This document shows positions 7,205 through 15,188 of a stretch of DNA of 64,000 bases, in pieces. Source of the DNA: Allorhizobium paknamense. GTDB lineage: Bacteria > Pseudomonadota > Alphaproteobacteria > Rhizobiales > Rhizobiaceae. The notes below the pieces were generated by a model. The model worked only from the letters and a program-made list of their open reading frames with translations, ran no database searches and was not told the origin of the DNA. The position numbers were made by a program, and so were the translations under genes. The stretch lies in contig NZ_JAUSWH010000002.1 of the NCBI RefSeq assembly GCF_030815125.1, positions 372,001-436,000 on the forward strand. The letters run 5' to 3'. How positions within the stretch are numbered: position 1 is the stretch's first letter; every line of letters starts with the position of its first letter.

Positions 7205-8320
7205 ATGTATCTGAGCAGCGGCACATTGGTGCCTTATCTCGTCAGTCGCGGCGCGCTGTCTGCCGCCGATCTCGTGGATGACGAGGTCAGCGTCTTCGAC
7301 GCCGGGCGGCGCAATCGCAATTTCAAGGTTTCCCGCCGCGATGGTACCGGCCTGTTCGTCAAACAGGTGCCGATGCTGGTGCCGGAAACCACGCAATCCC
7401 TGCAACGGGAAGCGGCGCTCTATTCGGTTGTCGAGGGCAATCCCGGTTTTGCAGGGCTTGCGGCGCTGTTGCCGCGGCTTCGCCATTACGATCGCGAACG
7501 GCATCTGCTGGCGGTGGATCTGGTGCCTGCCTCGCAAAGCCTGACCTTTTTCGCCATGCAGCTCACCGAAAAACCGGAGGCTCTGGAAGCGCTCGCCGCA
7601 GAACTTGGGGCACTGCTGTCTGTCGCCCATCGGCAATCGCCCGAGGCTTTGGCTGAACTTGGCAAGCTTGGTGTCTTTCCCGGCAAGCCGCACTGGATCC
7701 TGTCCTTCCATGACAGCGGCGATGCCATTATGCCCGGCATGAGCCAGGGCGCGCGGGGTGTGATGACGGCTGTGCGTCAGATGCCGGGACTGGCTGCCAG
7801 TATCACCGCGCTTCGGGCCGAATGGGTGCCGAGTTGCCTGATCCATGGCGATCTGAAGACCGAAAATTTCCTGGTCTCGCAGCCGGATGGGCCGTCTGGT
7901 GCTGCAAACATACAATTGATCGATTGGGAGCTGGCCGATCTGGGCGACCCCGCCTGGGATGCAGGCTGCGTGCTGGCAAGCTTCGTACAGCCGCTGGTGA
8001 TCGGGATCTACAGCAATCCGGCGCAGACCACGCCATCCCCGGCAGGTCCTACGGATGTTCTGCGGGCGCAACGGTGCTGTCAGGCTTTCTGGAAGGCCTA
8101 TGCCGCCCCCTTTGCCGCCACTTCGCAGCAACTGGCGCTGGCTGGCGAACGCTGCGTGCGCTTTGCCGCCCTGCGGCTGGTGCTGACCGCCTATGAAATG
8201 TCGCAGGCATCGCCGGAAATGCCATCCGCCGCGCTTGTCGCGCTTCAGGCCGCCGCTTCGATTTTTGCCGATCCGCGCGCGGCGGCACGCCAATTGTTTA
8301 CGCTCGACACCGGAGCCTGA
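7205..8320 (+). CDS. APH-fold kinase, class V lanthipeptide LanK-like
   Basis: This 371-residue protein has an aminoglycoside-phosphotransferase/protein-kinase fold. The ATP-anchoring lysine is probably Lys53 in LFVKQ, with Glu69 in the following helix. The catalytic loop is HGDLKTEN (His214, Asp216, Asn221), and the metal-binding Asp240 is in LIDWE. All expected catalytic residues are present, so it should be active. Nothing next to it points to antibiotic resistance. The next gene starts three bases downstream and encodes a HopA1-fold protein, and then comes a LanC cyclase. In class V lanthipeptides and thioamitides a stand-alone kinase of this type phosphorylates Ser/Thr of the precursor before a HopA1-type lyase eliminates the phosphate. 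I assign that role here by family and context. An AAGGA site lies ten bases before the ATG. Confidence 0.82.
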   Translation: MYLSSGTLVPYLVSRGALSAADLVDDEVSVFDAGRRNRNFKVSRRDGTGLFVKQVPMLVPETTQSLQREAALYSVVEGNPGFAGLAALLPRLRHYDRERHLLAVDLVPASQSLTFFAMQLTEKPEALEALAAELGALLSVAHRQSPEALAELGKLGVFPGKPHWILSFHDSGDAIMPGMSQGARGVMTAVRQMPGLAASITALRAEWVPSCLIHGDLKTENFLVSQPDGPSGAANIQLIDWELADLGDPAWDAGCVLASFVQPLVIGIYSNPAQTTPSPAGPTDVLRAQRCCQAFWKAYAAPFAATSQQLALAGERCVRFAALRLVLTAYEMSQASPEMPSAALVALQAAASIFADPRAAARQLFTLDTGA

Positions 8321-8323
8321 CGC

Positions 8324-9379
8324 ATGTCTTTCGCCATACTTCCCAATAATGCCGTGCCGCAGGCCGCGCAGACCCCGGCGTCGGACCTGAGCGCCCTGCT
8401 GACCCCCGTGCTGGAGGCCGTCAACATCCTCGGCCCCGGCCGGTTCCAGATCGGCGCCTCACAGCCTGTCGAGGTGCCGCTGACCAGTGTCAGCGTGCCG
8501 CGCACCATGCCGGAACTTCTGAGCGAAGCTCTCTGGCCGCAGCTTTACAATGCCGCCTATTCGCGCCCGTTTCATCTTCAGCCTGTGGCCGCGCCTGCCG
8601 CGTCCCTTTCCGCCGCCGAGTTGATGACGGCGTTGCGCAGCGGCTTTCCGGAAGGCACGCGCTGGTCGCCGCAATGGCAGGTCTATCAGGCGGATGCCAA
8701 TGGCGGCGTGCATGTGCGCAAGGGCGACTGCTGCCGCTATGTGACGCCCGGCGCCTATGTGACGGCGACACCCGGGGCTGCGCCCGGGGTGGGGGCTTCC
8801 GTTTCGCTCCTGTTGCCCACCGCCTCATCGGTCCTCCAGCCGGGTTTCTACCATATTCACGGCGGCACGCCGGATTCCGATCATGACATGGCCATGCTGG
8901 GCAGGCTCTATCTCAACACCCATCCGGACCGGGTGGTGGCCTTCATGCAGCGTCTGGCCGCGAGTCTCGATTCCTATCGCGTACCCTTCCGCGCCAAGAC
9001 CCTGACCGACCCTGCCGGTTACGACCGTACCGATAGCACGGTGTTTTACGCGCCACGCCGCTACATGCCCTTTATCCTGTCGCTCTTGCAGCAGCTTCTC
9101 AGGGAGAATGACCCCGGGCTCATGCCCGATGTGCCGCTGTTTTCCAAGAAGCTGGCCGATGGCGTGGGCGTGGCCGATGATCCCGGCCAGGGCCTCAGCT
9201 TCGGGCAGGTGCGGTGCATGATGCTGGCCGATGCGCTGGTGCGCGCCTGGCTTTCCGGGCAACAGACTGTGGAGGCGCGCTTGGCGGCCTTTGGCCAGCG
9301 GCTTGCGGAGGCGGGCCTTTCGCTTGCTGCGCCGCATCTGGCGGCTGGCAATATCGATATCTATCATTTTCCAGCCTGA
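8324..9379 (+). CDS. HopA1-family protein, predicted phospho-Ser/Thr lyase (LanY-like)
   Basis: This 351-residue protein matches the HopA1 type III effector fold, also used as lyase in class V lanthipeptide and thioamitide pathways. Landmarks are GFYHIHGG (about 174-181), GRLYLN (193-198), the PFRAK segment with Lys225, YDRTDSTVFYAPR (233-245), PLFSKKLADG (271-280) and LSFGQVRCMM (291-300). HopA1 proteins and phosphothreonine lyases use Lys and positively charged residues in these segments to bind the phosphate and take up the alpha proton. It is translated three bases after the kinase and twelve before LanC, so the three should be made together. No type III secretion signal or apparatus is nearby, which argues against an effector role. 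The N-terminal 60 residues are low in recognisable features. Confidence 0.8.
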   Translation: MSFAILPNNAVPQAAQTPASDLSALLTPVLEAVNILGPGRFQIGASQPVEVPLTSVSVPRTMPELLSEALWPQLYNAAYSRPFHLQPVAAPAASLSAAELMTALRSGFPEGTRWSPQWQVYQADANGGVHVRKGDCCRYVTPGAYVTATPGAAPGVGASVSLLLPTASSVLQPGFYHIHGGTPDSDHDMAMLGRLYLNTHPDRVVAFMQRLAASLDSYRVPFRAKTLTDPAGYDRTDSTVFYAPRRYMPFILSLLQQLLRENDPGLMPDVPLFSKKLADGVGVADDPGQGLSFGQVRCMMLADALVRAWLSGQQTVEARLAAFGQRLAEAGLSLAAPHLAAGNIDIYHFPA

Positions 9380-9391
9380 GCGGGTTTCCAA

Positions 9392-10669
9392 ATGAATACG
9401 ATGCTATTTTCCACCGCCGCCGTTGGCGATCGGGCTTTTCTGGATGCCGCCAACCGGATTGGACGCCAGCTCTGCCGGGATGCCATCTGGCATGAGGACC
9501 GCTGCACCTGGATGGGCTGGGCCATGGCCGCCAACGGCACCGGCTTCGGCCCGGCTTACAAGACCGTTTCCGCCAATATTTATGATGGCGTGGCCGGAAT
9601 TGCCCTGTTTCTGTCCGCCTTGCATGCCCAGTCTCCGTCGCCGCCCGTGCTGGCGACCATTGAGGGCGCCGTGCGGCAGATGCGGGCGCGGCTTTCGGAT
9701 TTCGACACACCGGCTGCCCGTGGCTATTACACCGGCACGCTTGGCATCGCCTCGGCCTGGATCGGCATTGGTGAAAGTCTGCAACGCAAGGAACTGATCG
9801 AGGAAGGGTTGCTGCTGGCCGAACGTCATGCCGAAGAGGTGTTCGGCGAGGAGATGATCGACATGATCGGCGGTGCCGCCAGCGCCATTCCGGTGCTGAT
9901 CGGCCTTGGCAGCCGATATCAGCGGCCCTCTCTCACCCAGGCCGCGCTTGCCCATGCCGAGCGGCTGCTGGCAAAGGCCGTTCTCGATGAAAGAGGCCTG
10001 TCCTGGCCCTGCCAGATGCCGCGCCATCATAACCTTCTGGGCTATGCGCATGGGGTGGCGGGCATGGCGCTGGCGCTTCTGGAGGCCCATGCCGCAGGCG
10101 GAGCAGAAACGCTTCTGCAAGGGGCGCTGCAAGGCCTGCGCTATGAGCGAAGCTGGTTCGATCCCCAGCGTCAGGCCTGGCCGGATTTCCGGATCGATTA
10201 CATCACGCCCGGTGCAGCTACAGCACCACCCAATTGCAATTGCGCCTGGTGCAGCGGTTCCACCGGCATCGGCCTCAGCCGTCTTCGCATGCTGGAGCTT
10301 TTGCCGCAGGAGCCGGGCATGGCCGTGGAACTGAATGCCGCCGTGCAGGATGCCTCGCGCCTGCTGACCATGCCGACCACACCCGCGCAGCAGACAGATC
10401 TTTGCCTCTGCCATGGCCTTACTGGGATTGCCGATTTCCTGCTCTCCGTCGGTACGCAATTGAAGCGGGACGATATCTCGCTGCTGGCCGAGCAGGTGGG
10501 TCAATATGTGATCGCCCACTTCATCAGCCAGGATCTGCCGCTTCCTTGTGGCGTGCAGGGCCGGGGAGAAGCGCCGGGCCTGCTGCTGGGTCTTGCAGGC
10601 ATAGGCTATTTCTTCCTGCGTCTTTACGAAAAGGGGGCGCTGCCTTCCGTTTTGTTGCTGAAGCCATGA
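9392..10669 (+). CDS. LanC-like zinc cyclase
   Basis: This 425-residue protein has the alpha-toroid LanC signature: repeated Gly-rich helices (IYDGVAGIALFL near 63-74, GYYTGTLGIASAW near 111-123, GYAHGVAGMALAL near 217-229). The zinc ligands are all visible: Cys287 in AWCSG, and Cys340-His341 in LCHGLTG. His220 in the YAHG motif corresponds to the general acid/base of nisin cyclase. LanC enzymes activate cysteine thiols for Michael addition to dehydroalanine/dehydrobutyrine, forming lanthionine rings. As the last gene of the kinase-HopA1-LanC operon it supplies the cyclisation step. Known class V systems, as far as I recall, use a non-canonical cyclase, so a canonical zinc LanC in this trio is noteworthy. 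Extra Cys at 282 and 284 flank the first ligand. Confidence 0.9.
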   Translation: MNTMLFSTAAVGDRAFLDAANRIGRQLCRDAIWHEDRCTWMGWAMAANGTGFGPAYKTVSANIYDGVAGIALFLSALHAQSPSPPVLATIEGAVRQMRARLSDFDTPAARGYYTGTLGIASAWIGIGESLQRKELIEEGLLLAERHAEEVFGEEMIDMIGGAASAIPVLIGLGSRYQRPSLTQAALAHAERLLAKAVLDERGLSWPCQMPRHHNLLGYAHGVAGMALALLEAHAAGGAETLLQGALQGLRYERSWFDPQRQAWPDFRIDYITPGAATAPPNCNCAWCSGSTGIGLSRLRMLELLPQEPGMAVELNAAVQDASRLLTMPTTPAQQTDLCLCHGLTGIADFLLSVGTQLKRDDISLLAEQVGQYVIAHFISQDLPLPCGVQGRGEAPGLLLGLAGIGYFFLRLYEKGALPSVLLLKP

Positions 10670-10683
10670 GCAGATAGCCTGGG

Positions 10684-10711
10684 GCGGGCAGGGCGGTCGG
10701 GCCGTGCCCGC
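10684..10711 (+). terminator. Possible end hairpin of the modification operon
   Basis: GCGGGCA pairs with TGCCCGC, with an inner GGGC/GCCG-rich part, 15 bases after the LanC stop codon. There is no T-run, so it may stabilise the 3' end rather than terminate. The following 10712-10958 becomes AT-rich and probably carries the promoter of the ParA-like gene. Confidence 0.35.
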
Positions 10712-10958
10712 TGCGAATCATGAAAGACGCAAGAGGCGTGGATGATCGGTGCAGCAGGCGGTGAAGGCGGCCCGTCTTGCTCGGAAGCCCCGGAAAACCC
10801 GAAATTATTAGGGAAATTGAATTCAACTTTTGATAAAAGTTAATCCTGAATTCTGCTCTTATTGATTTGTTAACCAATTTGGGCAAATCTTTGTTAACCG
10901 GCACAATGATCCGGTGCCGAACGGAGCGATGAGTGGCTCAGGAAGAGCAGAGGATATC

Positions 10959-11672
10959 ATGCCAGTCATCTCATTTGCCAATGCCAAGGGTGGAGCCGGG
11001 AAAACAACGGCGGCGCTGCTTCTGGCAACGGAGCTTGCCCACCAGGGCTACCGCATCACCATTCTCGACGCCGACCCGCAGGGCTGGATCAGCCAGTGGG
11101 CTGCGCTGTCATCGCCCCACCAGAATATCGAGGTGATTTCCCACGTCACGATCGGCTCCCTGCAGGGGCATATCCGCGAGGGCCGTGGCAATTCCGATTA
11201 TGTGATCATCGATCTGGCCGGTGCGCGTGACGCCATTGTCACCATGGCCATCGGCCTTTCCGATCATGTGATGATCCCGGTGCAGGGCTGTGCCATGGAC
11301 GCCAAGGGCGCCGCGCAGATTCTCGACCTGATCGAGCAGATGCGGGTGGCCGGCAATCTCGTCATCCCGCATTCGGTGGTGCTGACGCGGGTTGCTTCCA
11401 TGGTCACCACACGGGCGCTTCTCGCCATCAAGGGCCTGTTGGCGGCCCGCGGCGTCAATGTCATCAACACGCCGATTGCCGAGCGCAACGCATTTCGCGA
11501 CATTTTCGAGACCGGCGGCACGCTTTACAGCATGGATCCTGCCAAGGTCAGCAATCTCGACCGCGCCCAGGAAAATTCCCGCGCCTTTGCCTCGGAAGTC
11601 ATGCGGCTTCTGCCGGTGCGCGTGGTTCGCTCTTTCCGTCCGCGCATCCTGCGCTTTGGCAGCGCAGCCTGA
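10959..11672 (+). CDS. ParA/VirC1-family ATPase
   Basis: This 237-residue protein has a deviant Walker A KGGAGKTT right after the first strand (residues 8-16), a LDADPQG switch and VIIDLAG Walker B, typical of ParA/MinD ATPases. The single-domain length and the ISQWAAL and RNAFRDIF segments remind me of VirC1-type and chromosomal orphan ParA proteins of agrobacteria. Such ATPases position DNA or protein cargo by ATP-dependent dimerisation. No parB or replication gene is beside it, so it is unlikely to be a plasmid partition remnant with its own partner. I chose the ATG at 10959 because an AGAGG site precedes it and the usual ParA N-terminus begins there. It converges on the L,D-transpeptidase gene with seven bases between the stops. 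Confidence 0.85.
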   Translation: MPVISFANAKGGAGKTTAALLLATELAHQGYRITILDADPQGWISQWAALSSPHQNIEVISHVTIGSLQGHIREGRGNSDYVIIDLAGARDAIVTMAIGLSDHVMIPVQGCAMDAKGAAQILDLIEQMRVAGNLVIPHSVVLTRVASMVTTRALLAIKGLLAARGVNVINTPIAERNAFRDIFETGGTLYSMDPAKVSNLDRAQENSRAFASEVMRLLPVRVVRSFRPRILRFGSAA

Positions 11673-11679
11673 AACAGGC

Positions 11680-13086
11680 TCAATCCACGAATTCCACCGT
11701 CACACCGGGCTGAACCATCTTGGCCAGCTCGGTGGCATCCCAGTTGGTCAGGCGAATGCAGCCATGGCTCTGGGTCTTTCCGATTTTCGACGGTTCCGGC
11801 GTGCCATGAATGCCGTAGGTCGGCTTGGAAAGCGCAATCCACACCGTACCTACCGGCCCGTTGGGGCCGGGCGGAATGTTCAGCACCTTGTCATTGGCGC
11901 CCTGCTTGAAGTTCAGCTTCGGGTTATAGGTATAGCCGGGATTGAAGGCCACGCGCTCCACCGTGACCGTGCCGGAGGGCGAAGGCGTGTCGGCGGAGCC
12001 GATACTGGCCGGATAGGCTGCGATCAGCTGCCCGTCCGCGTCATAGGCAAAAAGCTGCTTGCGGCCCTTGTCGGCCAGGATTTTCGCCACCTTACCACCG
12101 GCATTCTGCTGGCCGAGATTGACCACCTTGATGGTGGTGCCCGGTACGGTGAAATCCACACCCGGATTGATGGCTTTCAGATAGCCCTCATCCATATGGA
12201 ATTTTTCCGCCAGCATTTCGGTGGTCGACGTGTAGCCCATGCTCGGCATCATGGCCTTCTGGCTGTAATCCTCCGGAATTTCCGCAACATAAGGCCCCGC
12301 GGCATCGGCAGCGGTGATGGTATAGCTGGTAAAGGGCAGGCCGCCATTCATCCGCAGCCGTTCCATGATGGCATCGGTGTTCTTCGTGTCCAGCGTCTCG
12401 CCGGTCTTCTGCTGCCAGGCCTCGATGGCCTTCTGGACATTCTGGCCCATATGGCCGTCGATTGCCCCCGGCGAGAAACCCTCCCGATCCAGAAACACCT
12501 GAAGCGCGGTGATCTCCGGCTTTGCCGGGCCGCTGGTCGTGAAGGTCTGCGCGGGCTGGCGCGGCAGGCCGTTTGGCTGCTGGCTGGCATAGGGGTCGCG
12601 GCTGGTGGCCTGCGGATAGGGCTGGCCGAGATCCTGCCGGTCGATTGACGTGTCATCCGGAATGCCTGCCGTGACCACGTCATCATCGTCATAGCCGCCG
12701 CCGGAGGGCGCGGGCGGGTAATAATCGTTGGAATAACGATTTCCGGGCGCATAGCGATTGTCGGGATTGTAGCGACTATTCGCCTGACCCCGGCCATAGA
12801 CCACGTCCGCCGGCATTTCCGTGGCCACCAGATTGCCGAAATGATCGATCAGCACCTTGCGCCCGGCCTGGTCGCGGGCAACGATCACCGAACCGCGCTC
12901 CGGCACATAATCCAGCACCTCGCCCGAGGGGGTGATCAGCACTGTATTGCCATTATTGCCATACCCATAGGGGTCGCGCGCCAGCACGGGCGCGGCAAGC
13001 GCAGAGGCAAGGGCTGCGGCAAGAAAAGCGGAAAGGCGAAGGCTCGGCACGGCGGTGGATTTCCCGGTTAACGTATAATGGCTCAA
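11680..13086 (-). CDS. L,D-transpeptidase (YkuD) with LysM-like and peptidoglycan-binding parts
   Basis: This 468-residue exported enzyme should make 3-3 cross-links in peptidoglycan or attach proteins to it. An N-terminal segment with a hydrophobic Ala/Leu stretch ending near VLA at about residue 36 looks like a signal peptide. A low-complexity Tyr/Asn/Pro-rich stretch follows, then a PG_binding_1-like domain (about 195-235, LDREGFSPGAIDGHMGQNV). A LysM-like region lies near 285-320, and the YkuD domain is at the C-terminus. The catalytic motif is HGTPEPSKIG...SHGCIRL with Cys443. L,D-transpeptidases are numerous in Rhizobiales, where polar growth depends on 3-3 cross-links. Its promoter lies in 13087-13235, shared divergently with the DUF4432 gene. 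Confidence 0.9.
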   Translation of the reverse strand: MSHYTLTGKSTAVPSLRLSAFLAAALASALAAPVLARDPYGYGNNGNTVLITPSGEVLDYVPERGSVIVARDQAGRKVLIDHFGNLVATEMPADVVYGRGQANSRYNPDNRYAPGNRYSNDYYPPAPSGGGYDDDDVVTAGIPDDTSIDRQDLGQPYPQATSRDPYASQQPNGLPRQPAQTFTTSGPAKPEITALQVFLDREGFSPGAIDGHMGQNVQKAIEAWQQKTGETLDTKNTDAIMERLRMNGGLPFTSYTITAADAAGPYVAEIPEDYSQKAMMPSMGYTSTTEMLAEKFHMDEGYLKAINPGVDFTVPGTTIKVVNLGQQNAGGKVAKILADKGRKQLFAYDADGQLIAAYPASIGSADTPSPSGTVTVERVAFNPGYTYNPKLNFKQGANDKVLNIPPGPNGPVGTVWIALSKPTYGIHGTPEPSKIGKTQSHGCIRLTNWDATELAKMVQPGVTVEFVD

Positions 13087-13235
13087 ACACGCGAATCTTG
13101 GCTCTAATATGGAGAAGCGGGTGGCGATGTAAATAATCGGTTAAGCATTTGATCGCGCTGTTACCACTTGTCGCTTCTTGCTTCCATAATGCACCATGGT
13201 CTACCCCTGTTCCACACATGGAAGAGGAGCGAATC

Positions 13236-14069
13236 ATGAAGCTGAAAGCCGCCGACCCCAAGGTTCTCGGGCCTGAAGTAGAGCTTGATCCGGGCTCCGT
13301 CCTTGATATCCGCAGCCTGGTCATCAACGGCGTCGATCTTGCCCCGGGACGCGCCATTCCCGATGATGGCGATCCGCGTATCGATCATTCGCTGGAAGGC
13401 TTTCTCTTCACCTGCGGCCCGGACCATATCCGCCACCCCTTTCCGCTGGGCGATGGCAGTGGCGGTCGTTATCCGTTGCATGGCTCCTTCTCCTCCCATG
13501 CGGCCCGGATTGTCGGGCAGGGTGTGGATTTTTGCCAGGCAAGCATCGATGTCCATCATGCCGATGGCGGACAATCCCGGCTGGAGCGGCATTGGCGGAT
13601 CGATAGCGCAGGCAAGGTGCATTTGCTGGACCGGCTGGTGAATACCGGCCCGGCGGCCTTTCCGGCCTTTCTCATGTATCACATGAATGTCGGCGCGCGG
13701 TTGTTTGACGATCGGGTGCGGCTGGAAGGCCCGATGCTGGAAGGCGGCGGTTTCGGCTGGCGCTTTGGCCAGGAGCCGGGCGGTGTTTTCTGCGTGCCCG
13801 CACAGGGCGGCGACGACGCTGGCCTGACGCTTGGCCCCCTGGCCTCGCTGGGCGGGCTGGCGCTCAAGGTGCAGTTTGCAACCAACACCCTGCCTTACCT
13901 GCAAATCTGGCGGAACCAGCAGGCCCCCGCCAATGTGCTGGGCATTGAGCCGGTGTCACATGCCTGGGTGGACCGCGACGCGTTGGAGCGCCGGGGCGAT
14001 TTCCTGCCGCTTCACCCGGGCGAGGCCCGCGAATTTGCGTTGAGCTTCTGGTTCGAGCCGGCTGATTGA
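13236..14069 (+). CDS. DUF4432 family, aldose-epimerase-like protein
   Basis: This 277-residue protein resembles the DUF4432 group of galactose-mutarotase-like beta-sandwich proteins. Signs are the early DIRSLVINGVDL strand, a middle part with the MYHMNVG segment, and the C-terminal LQIWRN...VLGIEPVSHAW segment that in mutarotases frames the sugar pocket. No signal peptide is seen, so it is probably cytosolic. The ATG at 13236 has a GAGGAG site seven bases upstream; an upstream in-frame ATG at 13149 would add an unlikely hydrophobic/Cys extension. The substrate is unknown. The gene is followed by a family B repeat and then the TIGR01244 gene. Confidence 0.75.
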   Translation: MKLKAADPKVLGPEVELDPGSVLDIRSLVINGVDLAPGRAIPDDGDPRIDHSLEGFLFTCGPDHIRHPFPLGDGSGGRYPLHGSFSSHAARIVGQGVDFCQASIDVHHADGGQSRLERHWRIDSAGKVHLLDRLVNTGPAAFPAFLMYHMNVGARLFDDRVRLEGPMLEGGGFGWRFGQEPGGVFCVPAQGGDDAGLTLGPLASLGGLALKVQFATNTLPYLQIWRNQQAPANVLGIEPVSHAWVDRDALERRGDFLPLHPGEAREFALSFWFEPAD

Positions 14070-14090
14070 CGCGCCGGACCATGCGTCGTA

Positions 14091-14216
14091 ATACCAAGGC
14101 TCGAAGATGCGAACGCATCCTCGCCTTGAAAGGATTTCGAATATCTCAATTGCATCAGAGGCTTGAGATATTCGAAAGCGGAATACGGACGATCCTTTTC
14201 AAGGACCGTCCGTATC
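14091..14216 (+). repeat. Family B palindromic repeat (copy 1)
   Basis: Family B starts ATACCAAGGCTCGAAGATGCG, has an internal hairpin (GAAGATGCG/CGCATCCTC), a second one with arms TTCGAATATCTCAA and TTGAGATATTCGAA, and ends with an inverted GAATACGGA...TCCGTAT pair. This copy is complete and shows the uninterrupted sequence at the point where copy 3 (16878-17104) carries an insertion. Confidence 0.8.
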
Positions 14217-14248
14217 AGTCTTCGCCGTCTTGAAGAAAGGATGCTTCG

Positions 14249-14584
14249 ATGAATATCAGGCCGATCAACGAGGAATATTCCGTTAGCGGACAGATTCAGG
14301 TCGCCGATCTGGATGAGATCAAGGCGCTCGGCTTCAAATCCATCGTCTGCCATCGTCCGGACGGTGAAGAGCCCGGCCAGCCTGCCTTTGCCGAGATCGA
14401 AGCCCGCGCGAAGGAACTGGGCCTGACCATCCGCCACATTCCGGTTGGCCCCATGGGTGTGACGCCGGATGCCGTGGCCGCCATGGTGGATGCTCTGGAT
14501 GATTTCGAGCGCCCCATGCTGGGCTATTGCCGTTCGGGCGCCCGTTCCACGGCCACCTATGAGCACAGCCTGCGCCAGCGCTGA
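14249..14584 (+). CDS. TIGR01244/Blh-like dual-specificity phosphatase-fold protein
   Basis: This 111-residue protein matches the TIGR01244/DUF442 family, a dual-specificity phosphatase fold often found fused to beta-lactamase-like hydrolases in sulfide metabolism (Blh). The stand-alone domain begins with the NIRPINEEYSVSGQI strand, and has the CHRPDGEEP turn. It ends with the phosphatase loop YCRSGARST, where Cys and Arg form the C-x5-R catalytic motif. The motif is intact, so a phosphatase or sulfurtransferase activity is possible. A GAAAGGA site lies before the ATG. It is followed by a strong terminator and the RidA gene, so it is probably transcribed alone. Confidence 0.82.
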   Translation: MNIRPINEEYSVSGQIQVADLDEIKALGFKSIVCHRPDGEEPGQPAFAEIEARAKELGLTIRHIPVGPMGVTPDAVAAMVDALDDFERPMLGYCRSGARSTATYEHSLRQR

Positions 14585-14598
14585 TTTTTTTGACCGAT

Positions 14599-14630
14599 GG
14601 CCGGGCGCTGATCGTCCGGCCTGTTTTTTT
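14599..14630 (+). terminator. Rho-independent terminator after the phosphatase gene
   Basis: GGCCGG pairs with CCGGCC around an eleven-base loop, followed by TG and seven T. It separates this gene from the RidA gene 22 bases further on. Confidence 0.7.
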
Positions 14631-14651
14631 GACCATGATCAGGAGAGTTTC

Positions 14652-14993
14652 ATGTCCATCAAGCGTATCGAACCCGGCAAGCGTATGAGCGGCGCCGTCA
14701 TCCACGGCAACACCGTCTATCTCGCCGGTCAGGTGGGTGAAGGCACAAGCGTGACCGAGCAGTCGAAGTCGGCGCTGGCCGAAGTGGAGCGCCTGCTGGC
14801 GCTGGCTGGCTCGGACAAGTCGAAGATCCTCCAGACGATCATCTACCTTTCCGACATGTCCACCTTCGGCGAAATGAACGCTGTCTGGGAAGCCTGGATC
14901 GACCCCGCCAACCCGCCCGCCCGCGCCACCAGCCAGGCAGCACTCGCCACGCCGGATTACAAGGTCGAATTCATCGTCACGGCTGCCATCTGA
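14652..14993 (+). CDS. RidA (YjgF/YER057c/UK114) family protein
   Basis: This 113-residue protein belongs to the RidA family of enamine/imine deaminases, which clear reactive 2-aminoacrylate and related intermediates in the cytosol. Visible landmarks are YLAGQVG, a central helix LAEVERLLALAGSDKSKI, IYLSDMSTFGEMN, and the C-terminal PPARATSQAALATPDYKVEF with the Arg that binds the substrate carboxylate in this family. An AGGAG site precedes the ATG at 14652. The stop codon TGA shares its last base with the start of a family B repeat. It is near a TPP-dependent enzyme on the opposite strand, but no direct link is visible. Confidence 0.9.
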   Translation: MSIKRIEPGKRMSGAVIHGNTVYLAGQVGEGTSVTEQSKSALAEVERLLALAGSDKSKILQTIIYLSDMSTFGEMNAVWEAWIDPANPPARATSQAALATPDYKVEFIVTAAI

Positions 14994-15118
14994 TACCAAG
15001 CGTCATTGAAAATGACTCTTGGTATTCTTCTTTCGAATATCTCAAGCCACTGACGCAATTGAGATATTCGAAATTCTTTCAAGGCGAGGAGGCTGACGCA
15101 TCTTCGAGCCTTGGTATG
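14993..15118 (-). repeat. Family B palindromic repeat (copy 2)
   Basis: Inverted relative to copy 1: it ends with CATCTTCGAGCCTTGGTAT. It starts at the last base of the RidA stop codon, with no intervening sequence. The inner GATGCG loop differs from copy 1 (GGAGGCTGACGC). Confidence 0.8.
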
Positions 15119-15156
15119 ATTAAGTCTTCTGGAAAAATGTTCCAAAAGCGCAAATC

Positions 15157-15186
15157 AAAGGCCGGGATCGCTCCCGGCCTTCTTCG
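15157..15186. terminator. Bidirectional terminator between RidA and the TPP enzyme
   Basis: AAGGCCGGGA pairs with TCCCGGCCTT around a TCGC loop, with A-rich and T-rich flanks. It lies between convergent genes and could serve both strands. Confidence 0.7.
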
Positions 15187-15188
15187 TT

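Noticed and set aside
7205..8320. Aminoglycoside resistance kinase
   Set aside because: The fold is APH-like, but tight linkage to HopA1 and LanC genes fits a precursor kinase better.
8324..9379. Type III secreted effector
   Set aside because: HopA1 similarity alone could suggest it, but there is no secretion apparatus or chaperone nearby and the operon partners are biosynthetic.
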